This document shows positions 35,041 to 46,911 of a stretch of DNA of 64,000 bases, in pieces. The stretch comes from Nicotiana tabacum (Eukaryota > Streptophyta > Magnoliopsida > Solanales > Solanaceae). The stretch spans positions 62,499,653 through 62,563,652 of the forward strand of contig NC_134081.1 in NCBI RefSeq assembly GCF_000715075.1, given 5' to 3'. Under the pieces are notes generated by a model that saw nothing but the letters and a program-made list of their open reading frames with translations, ran no database searches and had not been told where the DNA came from. The translations under genes were made by a program, and so were the position numbers. The stretch's first letter is position 1, and each line of letters begins with the position of its first letter.

Positions 35041-37250
35041 GTACCCGCGCTCACTGGGGGCGTACAGACTCCGGAGGGGCTCCTACTGCCCAAGCGCCAT
35101 AATCTGCACAGACAACTCACGTGCTATAATATCCTGAACGGACAACTCACGTGCCATAATATTCATACCTCATCGACAGGCCCTCGGCCTTACTCTATCC
35201 CCAACCTCTCAAGTCTCTCGGGCTCTCAGAAATCACAAAGATCAACCTAAACAAAGATAACATAGTGTATCAACAAATATCCAGAAAGACTGAGGTATAA
35301 TACGCAAGAAAAATCATGATTGAGTACAAGACAACAATTAGCAAATAATTTAATAAGTACGAGACCTCTGCGGGTCCCAACAGTACTATAACATAGCCTA
35401 AGCATGATTTACAGTCAAATTTCTTCAACACATAGAGAGCATGTAGCTAACAATAAATTATTCAACTATATAGTTTCAACGGGACGGACCAAGTCACAAT
35501 CCCCTCGGTGCACGCCCACACGCCTGTCACCTAGCATGTGCGTCACCTCCCAAATAATCATATGACACAAAATTTTGGGTTTTCATACCCTTAGGACCAG
35601 ATTTAAAACTGTTACTTACCTCAAGCCGTGAAATTCTTATTCTACAATGTCCTTTCCTCGTGAATTGGCCTCCAAACGCCTCGAATCTAGCCATAAATAA
35701 TTTATTTCAGTCAATAAAATTCATTGGAATTAATTCCATAAGAAAATGCTAATTTTTCATAAAAATCCGAAATTTAGCTCAAAAATTGTCCGTGGGGCCC
35801 ATGCCTCGGAACTCGACAAAAGTTACAAAATCCGGAAGCCCATTCAACCACGAGTCTAACCATACCAATTTTATCAAAATCCGGTGCCAACTCAACCCTC
35901 AAATCTTCAATTTAAACCAAGAGGGTTTTCAACTTTTCCAACTTAATTCACCAAATAAATGACAAAAACAACCATGGATTCACGTAATTTAACCAATATT
36001 GAGTTAAGAATACTTACCCATTGTTTTCCTTGAAAAACTCCCGAACATCGCCTCTTCCCGAGCTCCAATCCGTCAAAAACTGAAAATGCGACGAAGTCCC
36101 ATTTCCAGAACTTAAACCCTCTGCCCAAACATTTGCTCTACGCGATCGCGAACATTCCCACGCGATCGCGAAGAACAATTTTCCATTGCCAAGATTTAAC
36201 TCTACGCGATCGCGGACTTTCCCACGCGATCGCGATGCACAACATCACAGACCTACGCGATCGCGGACCTAACCACGCGATCCCGAAGCACAAACCCATG
36301 ATTTCTATTTCTACCCCATTTCCTCTACGCGAACGCGGCCTTCTTCACGCGTTCGCGAATAACAAACTCACAAAGCTACGCGATCGCATCCCGCTTCACG
36401 CGATCGCGAAGCACAAAATATCACTACCTCAAATTAACCCTACGTGATCGCAGATATCCCTACGCGATCACGTAGAACAAAAACCTCCATTGACCAACTA
36501 AGCCTACGCGATCGCAGACACATTCACGCGATCGTGTAAAAGCAAAACAACATCAGATATCAGAAAATTCCAGCAGTTGTTCAAGTCCAAGTTTGTTTGA
36601 TCCGTTAATCATCCAAAACTCACCCGAGCCCCTCGGGACCTCAACCAAATATACCAACAAGTCCTAAAACATCATACAAACTTAGTTGAACCCTCAAATC
36701 ACCTCAAACAACGCTAAAACCATGAATTACACCCCAATTCAAGCCTAATGAACTTTGAAATTTTTAATTTCTGCAAATGACTCCGGAACCTAACAAATCA
36801 CGTCCGATTGACCTCATATTTTGCACACAAGTCATAAATGAGATAACGCACCTATTTCAATTTCCAGAATCAGATTCTGACCCTGATATCAAAAAGTCAA
36901 CCCCTCGGTCAAACTTCCCAAAAATTAAACTTTCGGCATTTCAAGCCTAATTCCACTACGGACCTCCAAATAATTTTTCGAACACGCTCCTAAGTTCAAA
37001 ATCACCATACAGAGCTGTTGAAATTATCAGAATTTAAATCCGAGATCTTTTACTCATAGGTCCACATCCGGTCAACCTTTCTAACTTAAATTTTTAATTT
37101 TGAGACTAAGTGTCTCCTTTCATTCTGAATTCCTTCCTGACCTGAACCAACTAACCCGGTAAGTCATAAAATAACTATAAAGCATAAATTGAGCAGTAAA
37201 TAGGGGAAAATGGGGTTATAATACTCAAAACGACCGACTGGATCGTTACA
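35041..37250 (-). repeat. Element A 5' LTR, second part
   Basis: It resumes with GTACCCGCGCTCACTGGGGG after element C and ends GATCGTTACA, then the ATTAT duplication. It contains the G-box repeat (about 35095-35170) and the CGCG array (36137-36541), and matches 5721-7875. Confidence 0.93.
36137..36541. repeat. CGCG palindrome array, element A right LTR
   Basis: About 14 motifs, better kept than the left copy and about 45 bp longer. It carries an extra pair around AAGCTACGCGATCGCATCCC that the left LTR lacks. Confidence 0.9.
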
Positions 37251-38204
37251 ATTATGTATAGCCACGTTAGTTGTAATTTGTAACTAGATGATTCCGAGTG
37301 TCAAACTTGAAATATGGCATTGAGCGTAAAAGAGAAATAATTTTAAATATATATAAAAAATTATTTTCATAAAAATAATAGTTAAGTATGTTTAAATTCA
37401 AATTCAAAAAGAGTAACTAATTATTAACAACACATAATGTATAATTGTTCGAAAATTTAAATTAAAAAAGAAACTAATTCTTACCTCACCTAACTAATTT
37501 TGTCCTAAATTTCCAAGGTGCCTATTGTGAGGCTGCTACTTGGCTTAATTTGGATGCCTTTTCATCTTCTTTTAATAATATATAGAATATAGATAGATTA
37601 TGTAATACAATTATAAATTTATTACCTATTTGTAGGTACTTTTCACAAGTCAGATTTGATAACAGTTTTAAAGATTCGGGAACTAATAGCTTATAACAGA
37701 AGAAATTATAAATGATTATTTGTAGGAAGAGAATTGATAATCCAAAGAAGGAGGTAGATAATTTACTTTAGTGTGAAAAAACAAGAAGATAATTTGAAAA
37801 GTTACAAGACATTACACAAAGAAAATATCAAAAGCAAGAAAAGTCAATAAAAATTGGGAAAGTTACCATATGATTCATGTATATGATATCTTTAATTTTA
37901 AAAGAATGGCAAAAAAACTAGAAACAAATATGAAAAAAAAAACTCAAATTAGTAAGGGATAATTTGAAAAATATAAATTTTAAGGTGAGGATAGTTTTGT
38001 CTTGAATAAATTAATTTTCTGCTTCTGCTTTTACTTTTTGGAAGAAACTATAATTTTTTGCTTCTTCCCCAAAACAGAAAAACTGCTTCTGCTGCTAGCC
38101 AAAAGTACTTTTCTATCTTGACCAAACAACTTAAATTTTTTAAAAAGTACTTATTTTGGGGAAAAAGTAATTTTGGCCCGAGAGAATCTTGGCCAAACAG
38201 GCTC
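37251..38204. mobile_element. TIR element, right part (partner of 4300-5002)
   Basis: It begins with the ATTAT duplicate of element A's target and ends CTTGGCCAAACAGGCTC, which pairs with the left terminus at 4300. Subterminal AAAAGTACTT motifs at 38100-38155 mirror those at 4340-4420. The interior is AT-rich with no reading frame worth calling. Confidence 0.5.
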
Positions 38205-38490
38205 TAAGACATGCCAACAAGTAGTTTCACACGGCAAGTGAAAATGGAAAAATAAAGAATATGAATTCTTCAACCAGAGAAACATTTTGGATGAAACATC
38301 GTAGAGCAAATTTTGTCTTAATCAAGAGGCTATGATAGTGGAATTCAATCACCAATATTAAAAATTATTTATAAGATTATCAATTAAGGGTATGACACCT
38401 TGACCGGAGTACAAGGTGTGGATTTCATTACAAACAAGTTGAAAATCACAAGAATCATCGGGAATCGGAGAATAGTCATACTCCATATAT
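38205..38490. other. Unassigned AT-rich spacer
   Basis: Non-coding sequence after the TIR element. I see no gene, repeat unit or known element end in it. Confidence 0.5.
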
Positions 38491-38581
38491 GTTTTCAGTT
38501 CTTACAAGTCGGTCACAATCCCTAATTATAGAATTTCACTAATATCTTTGAATAATGAATTATCCTTTTCTATAATACAAG

Positions 38582-38643
<62 letters not shown>

Positions 38644-38733
38644 GTTTTCAGTTCTTACAAGTCGGTCACAATCCCTGATTATAGAATTTCACCAATATCT
38701 TTCAACAAAAGATTTTTCTTTCTATAATACAAG

Positions 38734-38779
<46 letters not shown>
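38491..38779. repeat. Tandem duplication of about 145 bp, each copy ending in a (TA)n microsatellite
   Basis: The stretch GTTTTCAGTTCTTACAAGTC to ATAATACAAGTAA occurs twice (from about 38491 and 38641). Each copy is followed by a long TA run (about 38586-38638 and 38737-38779). The copies differ at several bases, so this is not a recent duplication. Confidence 0.9.
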
Positions 38780-38782
<3 letters not shown>

Positions 38783-38805
38783 GGATCAGGTTAGTATATT
38801 TGACA

Positions 38806-38941
38806 AGAGTGAGTTGCTCTAGTGGTAAGTACCATCCACTTCCAACCAAGAGGTTGTGAGTTCGAGTCACCCCAAGAGCAAGGTGGAGAATTCTTGGAGG
38901 GAAGCAGCCGAGGGTCTATCGGAAACAACGGGTTGTTGTTG
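38806..38941 (+). mobile_element. TS-type SINE, internally deleted copy
   Basis: A tRNA-like head carries an A box (TAGTGGTAAGT, 38820-38830) and a B box (GTTCGAGTC, 38860-38868). It continues with CCAAGAGCAAGGTGGAGAA and GCCGAGGGTCTATCGG, then (TTG)n. The tail matches the 3' end of the RTE LINE at 42279 read on its minus strand, but about 80 bp between GGAAACA and GGGTTG are missing. Pol III transcription and use of LINE machinery are known for the family. Confidence 0.85.
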
Positions 38942-39129
38942 TATAGTACTAATAAAAATATAATGTATATCATATTGGTCCTAATTCTTAATCATTTATA
39001 AAGTTTCACTAAGCACAAACCTTAGAAAATTTAGGAGATGATATCGCCCTAGTATTTGGATTATGCCATGAGAATTTGCAAAGCATAAATACAATGGAAA
39101 GGAAAATCACAACTCTTCCTCAGTCCTCC
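38942..39129. other. Unassigned spacer between SINE and LTR F
   Basis: AT-rich, with no reading frame or repeat recognised. Positions 39112-39129 (AACTCTTCCTCAGTCCTC) directly precede the LTR start. Confidence 0.45.
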
Positions 39130-41290
39130 TGTAACGACCCGACCGGTCGTTTGGAGATCTAACACGACATTGCTTAGTCTAGCTTTTATGGAAGCTTTAA
39201 CAATTTATGGACTGGTTGTAACATTAACACTTTTATTTGCGAATTCTTTTGTTTAATCTTAGCTTAGAAATATGAAAAATAAATACATTTTTCATATTTT
39301 ATTGCCTTCGACTTGTCGTTTTCTTTTTCAAATTCTATCAAGATTTCTCTCCTCTAATTCTTTATTCTTTGAGAAAAGAACCTACGGGAAGGGCTGATTT
39401 GCGGATGAGAAATTAGCATACTGACTCGCTTTTATCCTTCCCGTTCATAGACCAAGGGAAACTCTTTTTAGTAAGTGTTAGTATTCCAATAACCAATAAA
39501 AGGGCTAGTTCATTAGTTCATAATTTATAACTAACTCGAATATTTTTTATTATTTGACTCAATTTCAGAAAAACAAAAGAATAAATAAAAAGAGGGGAGA
39601 AGTGCTACACGTTCAATGGTTTGAGGCCTTGAGTAGCTGCACTTCAGGTATTAAGACTTGTACGTGTGGTCGGAATTGAATTTTGGGAAGTTTGGAGTTG
39701 ATTTGGAAAGAAAAACTTAATTTCAGAAGCTTTAAGTTAAAAAAATTGACTAATGTTTATTTTTTGAGTAAACGACCTCGGAATCGAGATTTGAAGGTTC
39801 CAATAGGTTCGTAGGATAATTTTTGACTTGGGCGTGTGTTCGGGTTGAGTATCGGGTGGTCCGGGAGCATTTCAGCGCCTATTATGGAAAGTTGGCATTT
39901 TGGAAGTACTAGAATTTCATAAGTTTGGTTTGAAGTGAATTTTGATGTTGTCGATATCCGTTTGGAGTTTCGAGCCTTGGAATAGGTTTGTATCGTAATT
40001 TGTGAATTGCACGTAAAGTTTGGTATCATTCCAGGATGTTTAAGTATAATTCGGACGCGTTCGGCGAAATTTGAAGGTTGGAAAGTTGAAAGAAAGGTTT
40101 TGACTGTCGATTTATAATTTTGATATTATTTAACGTAATTCGAGGTTTCGACAAAGTCCGTATCGTGTTATGAGATGTGTTGGTATGTTTGGACAGGGTC
40201 TCAGGGGCCTTAGGCGCGAATCGAATTGGAAGCGGATCGAGTTTGGACTTGGAGGAACTGCAGAAACTTAAGGCTTCTAGTGCGATTGCACTTGCGAGGT
40301 TATATGGCCGCAAGTGCGAGACCACAGAAGCGGCCCGTGGGGTCACAGAAGTGGCCCGGGGGTCGCAGAAGTGGTAGGGAGTGAGGCTGGTTAGATGCGC
40401 AGATGCGAGAGATTTTCCTCGGAAGGTTGTTTTCGTTAAAATTTATATCTCACATGTTTATTCATGAATGGGGTCAATGACCCGTTAAAACTTCTTATTC
40501 TCATGGGAGCGGGCCGTTCGCCTCGGCAGTATAATAGATACATCTATGATCGGGCCGTTCGACCCTCGGCAGTGCGCACATTATTATGGGATCGGGTCGT
40601 TCACCTCGGCAGGATTATGTATCACACTCTCATGGGAGAGGATCGTTCGTCTCGGCAATGTAATAGATGTATCTATGGTTCGTGTCGTTCGGCCCTCGGC
40701 AGTGTATATATTATGATGGGATCGGACCGTATGCCTCGGCATTTCTCTAAAATACCCTTATGAAATCGTGCGTAATATTTTTCAAGAAGCCAGTATATCT
40801 GTGAGTTTTTCTGATTTGAACTGTGACGACCTATCTGGTGAGGTCCAGTATATATACCCTCCGATTGAGGAGGTAACTACTAGGTGAGAGCTTGAGTTTA
40901 TTGTTGAGAGGAAGATTTTACCACGTATTTATACTTGTTATTTCGTTTATTTACTCTGCCTCACATCTGTATACTTCTACTGTATTGTCTTATTGGACCA
41001 CTAGTAAGTGTCGATGTCGAGCTGCATCTCCTTGTTACGATCCGCAGCAGACAGAGTCTCCATCAGAGTTGTTTGTATTCTCCTGTCTAACTTGGATTCC
41101 AAACAGATGTTGTATTTTATTATATTTCCTAGTTGATACTGATGCACTTGTGATACCGGGTTTTGGGGGCTCCTACTGGATGTTTGATATGGTAGTTCAC
41201 ATAATCATTATCATGTTACCCTGTAAATTCTATTTTATGCTATTTAATTAATGAAAATTATGATTTCAAAGTAATAAAATGAGTAATTAA
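39130..41290 (+). repeat. LTR F, solo or truncated chromovirus LTR
   Basis: It begins TGTAACGACCCGACCGGTCGTTT, the start type of elements A and E, with a perfect ACGACC/GGTCGT inverted repeat. It includes a GCAG/GCGG-rich stretch (40275-40400), a CTCGGCA tandem repeat (40500-40745) and a U5-side GCACTTGTGATACCGGGTTTT similar to element C. The expected GCTTGCCTAGCAAG to GTGACA end is missing, so the right boundary is approximate. No coding region or second LTR is seen. Confidence 0.72.
40500..40745. repeat. CTCGGCA tandem repeat in LTR F
   Basis: Six copies of GGGCCGTTCGCCTCGGCA or variants (GGATCGTTCGTCTCGGCA, GTGTCGTTCGGCCCTCGGCA) alternate with ATGTATCTATG or TTATTATGGGA spacers. They form two higher-order units of about 120 bp. 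Confidence 0.88.
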
Positions 41291-42064
41291 GTTGATCTAT
41301 TTTATGCCTCTTCCTGAAACGTTTTTTTGTGTTTCATTGCATTGGCTAGTTGAGAGTAATTTGTAGGCATCACTATTTTTATTAAGTAGGATATTTAGGT
41401 TATTTAAAAGGGTATTTTAGTAATTTAATTTTATAGTTTTGAGCTTTCTATTTTTAATATAGTATAGATAACAAGTAACATCTGACACCGATAAACTATT
41501 ATTGGATTGTATTATCATTTTATTTATTAAATTATTAGGAATGTTGTACTCCGAATTATTTAATTATATTATGTGTAAATTAAACCTAATTTTTTTTTAT
41601 GGGTCAAGCACATAAACAATTTTTTTTTTCTTAATTAGTGGTGAGATTTGAACATAGAACATCTTGCCTACTCTAATATTATGTAATTATCTCATCTAAA
41701 GGTTTAATTAAACTACTAAAGAGATTATATGTAACTTTTAGTTATTTAATTACCACATGTTTCAGCAATCTACTGCAGAGTTATATAATATCTTGGCATG
41801 ATTGTAGGTACTTTTTTATTTTTCCCCTTTAGGTTGTTTTGCAGAAAACTCAGATACTTTATAAAATCTCTAATTTAGAGAAGTCAAATATATAATGTTA
41901 AAAAATATTGCAATTAGAGGCGACTATGATGTTCTAGGTATTTTTATGGGGAGGAATTCTCATCGATTTGCCGGCTATACTTGAATTACTATATATAGAA
42001 ACAGTTAATATTACCCAAAAGGCCTAAAGGCCTAAAATTTATGTTAATGTCACTCAATAAATGC
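41291..42064. other. Unassigned AT-rich region
   Basis: No convincing gene or element. It contains homopolymer T runs and short AT repeats, and ends with ATAAATGC, the left flank of the hAT-like element. Confidence 0.45.
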
Positions 42065-42278
42065 CAGGGGTGGACATTCGGCACTTCGATTCGGTATTTA
42101 AAAATTTTAATTCGGTATTTCAGTATTCGATTTATCAATTGTGTAAACCAAATACCATACCAAAGTAGTTTGGTACGGTTCGGTATTTCTTATTTTGATT
42201 CGGTACGATTTCGGTACGGTTTCGGTTTGATACATTAACGGAATCGTATTTTTAAAAGGAAATGTTTTATAAACGTAA

Positions 42279-43951
42279 GTACAACAACAACAACAATAAC
42301 AACAACCCAGCAGAATCCCACTAATGGGGTCTGGGGAGGGTAGTGTGTACGCAGACCTTACCCCTACCCAAAAGGAGTAGAGAGACTGTTTCCAAAAGAC
42401 CCTCGGCTCAAGAAAACAAAAAGACAAAACGACAAGAGGAGACAACATTAGTATCACCACAACAATCATAGAAAAAATAGGAACACCATGAAATGCAGAA
42501 GAAAGATGCAAAGTAAAAACGATAGCTAGTAAATAGGACATGCACTGAAAAACGAAGTAGTAAAACACAACATTGTCACTAGCTACCCTAGACAAAAATC
42601 CTACGTGGCCAGTCCCACAATGGTACGAAGTCAAGACTCAACTACATCATAACCTATAACTCTAATACTCGACCTCCACATCTTCCTATTAAGTGTCATG
42701 TCCTCGGAAATCTGGAGCCTCGCCATATCTTGTCTGATCACCTCTCCCCAATACTTCTTAGGCCGCCTTCTACCTCTTCTCGTGCCCTCCACAACCAGCC
42801 GCTCACACCTCCGTACCGGAGCATCTGGGCTTCTCCTTTGAACATGTCCGAACCATCTAAGCCTCGCTTCCCGCATCTTGTCATCAATGGGAGCCACGTG
42901 CACCTTCTCCCGAATAACATCATTCCTAATCTTATCTATCCTAGTGTGCCCGCACATCCACCTCAACATCCTCATTTCTGCTACTTTCATCTTCTGGATA
43001 TGTGAGTTCTTAACGGGCCAACACTCAGCCCCATACAACATGGCTGGTCTAACCACCGCTTTATAGAACTTACCTTTGAGTATCGGTGGCACTCTCTTGT
43101 CACACAGGACTCCAGATGCTAACCTCCACTTCATCCATCCTACCCCAATACGGTGTGTGACATCCTCGTCGATCTCCCCTCCCCCCTGGATAACCGAACC
43201 AAGGTACTTGAAGCTGCCTCTACTCGGGATGACCTGTGATTCAAGCCTCACATCCACGCCCACTTCCCCTGGCTCAGCGCTGAATTTACACTCCAGGTAT
43301 TCCGTCTTCGTCCTGCTCAACTTGAAACCCTTAGACTCAAGAGCCTGTCTCCAAACCTCTAGCCTCTCGTTAACACCGGCTCACGACTCATCAATCAGAA
43401 CTATGTCATCGGCAAATAGCATGCACCATGGCACCTCCCCTTGAATATGGTGTGTTAACGCGTCGATCACGAGGGCGAATAAGAACGGACTGAGCGTAGA
43501 ACCTTGGTGTAATCTTATTACAACCGGAAACTGCTCAGAGTCAACTCCTACTGTCCTAACCCGAGTCTTAGCCCCATCATACATGTCCTTAATCGCCATA
43601 ATATAGGGAACCGATACACCTTTTGCCTCCAGGCATCTCCAGAGAACTTCTCTAGGAATCTTGTCATACGCTTTCTCTAGGTCAATAAAGACCATGTGCA
43701 GATCCTTCATCCTCTCTCTATATAGTTCCACCAAACTCCTAACAAGGTGTATAGCTTCTGTAGTCGAACGACCCGGCATAAACCCGAATTGGTTGTTGGA
43801 TACAGACACTGTCATCCTTACCCTCACTTCAACCACCCTCTCCCACACTTTCATGGTATGACTCAGTAATTTGATACCCCTATAATTGTTACAACTCTGG
43901 ATATCACATTTGTTCTTATACAATGGGACCACCGTACTCCACCTAGAAGGC
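42279..43951 (-). mobile_element. RTE-type LINE, 5'-truncated
   Basis: An 11-bp target duplication TATAAACGTAA flanks it (42268-42278 and 43952-43962). The minus-strand 3' end is a (TTG)n-like tail at 42280-42305, preceded by the GGGGTAAGGTCTGCGTACAC stretch shared with TS SINEs. Only the C-terminal part of the ORF remains, as is usual for target-primed insertions that stopped early. Confidence 0.93.
42631..43951 (-). pseudogene. LINE reverse transcriptase, C-terminal part
   Basis: From 43932 the frame reads [20 protein letters not shown], then [33 protein letters not shown] (motif A Asp), [17 protein letters not shown] and the catalytic [13 protein letters not shown] single in-frame TGA at 43381-43383, probably from CGA, breaks it. 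The same frame then continues to 42631 with [18 protein letters not shown] and [10 protein letters not shown]. No frameshift is seen, so this copy is better preserved than the gypsy elements. The endonuclease domain is absent because of the 5' truncation. Confidence 0.92.
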
Positions 43952-44036
43952 TATAAACGTAAATAGATGATGTAAATGGAGAGTGGACACTGGACACGTT
44001 GTGCTAAGCTAGCAGGCTGTATAAAGCATTTCACAG

Positions 44037-44111
44037 ATGAGTATTGTGTGTGAAATATGTGGAACCAAGCAATTGAAGAAGAATATTAAGCGACACTTTC
44101 TCCCATGTAAG
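44037..44111 (+). pseudogene. Possible zinc-finger exon remnant inside the hAT-like element
   Basis: From ATG 44037 the frame reads MSIVCEICGTKQLKKNIKRH then FLPCK, followed by GTATTA, which looks like a splice donor. The pattern C-x2-C-x11-H-x4-C recalls the BED-type finger at the N-terminus of hAT transposases, but the match is short. It could also be chance. Confidence 0.35.
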
Positions 44112-44642
44112 GTATTACTGCATTTTCTTTTATGTAAATAAAGTTCCTTTTTCAATTCTCATCATCCATAACTTAAAACATTTTGTCCATAATGATAACA
44201 TGTGAAGTAAGCCTTAGGAAGTATACTTTATCTAAGCAAGAAGGCCAAAAAGTTTGATAAGGAAGCATGAGCAACCAGTACAATTGCAATTGCAAGTTTG
44301 CAACAGGAGGCCAGCAGCAAAATTCATTAAAAGAAATCATTTTAAATTTCTAACGAGCAGTAGAATTCAAGTTTACATAGGGAATTAGGGGGCTTGGGGT
44401 GTTGGGCTTAGGCTTATTGGGCTGGAAAATAGAAATAGAGGTGGGCTTGGACTTAAAATATTTTGTTATTTCGGTATACCGAAATATCAAAAACTCAATA
44501 CCGAATACCGTACCGAAATATCGAAAATCCTATACCGAAAAATACCGAAATACCGAAAAAAATGATACCTAAATACCAAATTAATTCGGTTTGGTTTGGT
44601 TCGGTTCGGAATTCGATTTTTCGGATTTTATGCCCACCCCTA

Positions 44643-45125
44643 ATAAAATCCCGTCGTAGCATTTTTTTTTGTCTTTTATCGTCAAAATTTCTACCTCTTC
44701 TTTTTTTTTCCAGATTTTACCTATATGTACTACTTTAGAAACTTATTTACCCTCACTGTTTAGGGAACTTAATTACAAGTTGATATACAATTTACCAATT
44801 ATATACAAATTAGTAATAATGATTATCCCTTTATGTTAGGAATTGAATAGAGAATATCAGTTATTCCCTTCGATCTCTCTCTCTCTCTCATTCTCTATTC
44901 TTTCCCCAACCCTTTTTTTCTTCCTTCGGGTTTCTCTGTTTCTCTCTCTTTTCTCATCTCCTTTATCCTTTTTTTCCTAGGGAATTCATCAATAGATTTC
45001 AATCGTTTTACTATAGAGTTTTAACTTAGCATTTTTGTTTCATATTGCAAAATTGGTGTTCGAATTAAAATTGTCAATCAATAAATTTTAAAGGTGTTTA
45101 ACTCTCCACCGACAGCCATTAAAAA
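44643..45125. other. Unassigned spacer with CT-rich tract
   Basis: AT-rich, with a (CT)n run at about 44874-44895 and T-rich runs. The sequence may be related, inverted, to the GA-rich duplication at 57249-57450, but I cannot establish this by eye. Confidence 0.4.
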
Positions 45126-45803
45126 GTTTACAACCTGGAATCCTAACCTCGGGATCGTGATAGCGCCTAACATCCACTTGCTAGGCAAGCCGACATTAGA
45201 TAATTAAATAGCAATTGTTAACAGTTAAAACACAATGATGATATACAACGAGAAATAGAAACCCAATCTGATACAGTACCAACATAAGTCACGTAATAAT
45301 ATCTACTCCAAACGATCTGAAATCACGAGTACATGAGCAACTAGAAGTCTACAAAACAATGTCTGAAATAAATACAAGTGTTTTGAAGGAAATGAACAGT
45401 AAATGTGGGAAGAGGAAGGGGACTTCAAGGTCTACGGATGCCAGCAGATCTCCCTCAAGTCTCTGTATGCAATGATCCGAGCTGACGTACCTCACGCACC
45501 GTTGGGACCAATACCAGGATCTGCACAAGAAGTGCAGAAGTGTAGTATGAGTATAACTGACCCAATGTACTCCGTAAGTGTTGAGCCTAACCTCGATGAG
45601 GTAGTGACGAGGCTATGACAGGACACCTATGTAAATAAACATGTACGGGTATATATAAAGCAGCAATAACAACAAGAAATGATAACGTACAAACTGGGAG
45701 GGGACACGCAAAAGGGGGTAAATATAGCAACTACGACAGGCATGAAATCACGAAATAGCCAAGAAAATCATCAACCAATGAAATCAGATAAACCAATAAT
45801 ATG

Positions 45804-46060
45804 AAAATGGCACGGTATCACCCTTCGTGCTTTTACTTCGTCCTTACCATGAAATGATGATATAAGTAAAACAAAATGGCACGGCATCACCCTTCGTGCT
45901 TTTACTCTCCTCATCACCATGTAATAATGAATAAATGAGATGAATGGAACGACATCACCCTTCGTGCTTTTAATCTCTTCCTCACCATGTAATAATGAAT
46001 AAATGAGATAAATGGCATGACATCACCCTCATTGCTTTCACACTCTTCCTCACCATGTAA
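45804..46060. repeat. About 65-72-bp tandem repeat, element D left LTR, 4 units
   Basis: Each unit starts GGCACGGCATCACCCTTCGT or similar, so GCACG and CGTGC can pair over a short loop. CTCACCATGTAATAATGA follows. The right LTR has five units. Confidence 0.9.
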
Positions 46061-46911
46061 TGAAGATAATATGAATTTCGGAAATAAATAATGCGAGGAA
46101 TGTATTTAACGTCAAATATGATGCCAAGATACCAAACTTCAACTTCCAAAAATACTCAACAATACAATAACTACGAAGCGAATAATCAAAAAAGTAATAA
46201 CCTAACCTAAACATGGATATCCTAATTAACAATACAATAAAACACAAAGACACAAGTTCCACCCGCATGCTTTAACCCAAAAGCAACGCATAAATACTTG
46301 TCACCTCGCATATACGTTGTTCCCACACAATAAACACGTACAAAATAAACTAACAAGTCTTAATTCATTGAGTTAAGATTAAATACAACACTTACCTCGC
46401 TCCCCAATCAAATCAAAGCTCAACCGGGGCATTTCCTCTAAGTTTTGCCTCCAAACCAATCGAATCTAACCAAATATAGTTTAAATAATTCAAAATACGC
46501 TTTAGAAACTACCCATGAGCGAAAGAGATTTAATCTTTAATAATTTTGAAAAAAGTCAACAAAAGTCAACCTCGGGCGCGCTCGGTCAAAACTTGAGATT
46601 CGGACCAAAATCCAATCACCCATTCACCCTTAAGCCTGATTATGTGATTAGTTTTGAAATCCGACCTCAATTTGAGGTCTAAATCTCAATTTCTCGAAAT
46701 CCCCAATTTCTACTTAAATCTCTAATTTCTACCATGAACAAACATAGATTAAAGGCTAGAAATCAATGCGTGTTGATGTAAATGAAAGAAAACAAGTTAA
46801 AATCTACTAACCTATGAAGTGGGGATGAAATTCCTCTTCAGAATCGCCTCTAGGCCAAGCTCAAATGTGGTGATGGTGAAAAATGGGATAAATCCCGAAG
46901 CGTCAGGTCTT

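Larger units (their letters stand above)
5003..37250 (-). mobile_element. Element A: Ty3/gypsy chromovirus (Tekay/Del type), host of nested elements C and B
   Basis: The target duplication ATTAT is perfect: 4998-5002 on the left and 37251-37255 on the right. LTR ends are 5003-7875 on the left and 13037-37250 on the right, the right one interrupted by element C. The internal region 7876-13036 reads on the minus strand as gag, protease, RT, RNase H, integrase and a chromodomain-like tail, with an initiator-Met primer site beside the right LTR and a polypurine tract beside the left one. Many stops break the polyprotein. Without the insertions it would be about 10.9 kb. Confidence 0.93.
42065..44642. 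mobile_element. hAT-like non-autonomous element, interrupted by a LINE
   Basis: Ends CAGGGGTGGACATTCGG and, inverted, TAGGGGTGGGCATAAAATC form a terminal inverted repeat. The 8-bp flanks ATAAATGC (42057-42064) and ATAAAATC (44643-44650) match at six of eight positions, as for a decayed hAT target duplication. Both ends are rich in TTCGGTA-type repeats that pair with each other. The LINE at 42279-43951 entered this element later. Confidence 0.75.

Noticed and set aside
38806..38875. A genuine tRNA gene at the A and B boxes
   Set aside because: The stretch does not fold as a complete tRNA and continues into the TS SINE body and (TTG)n tail.
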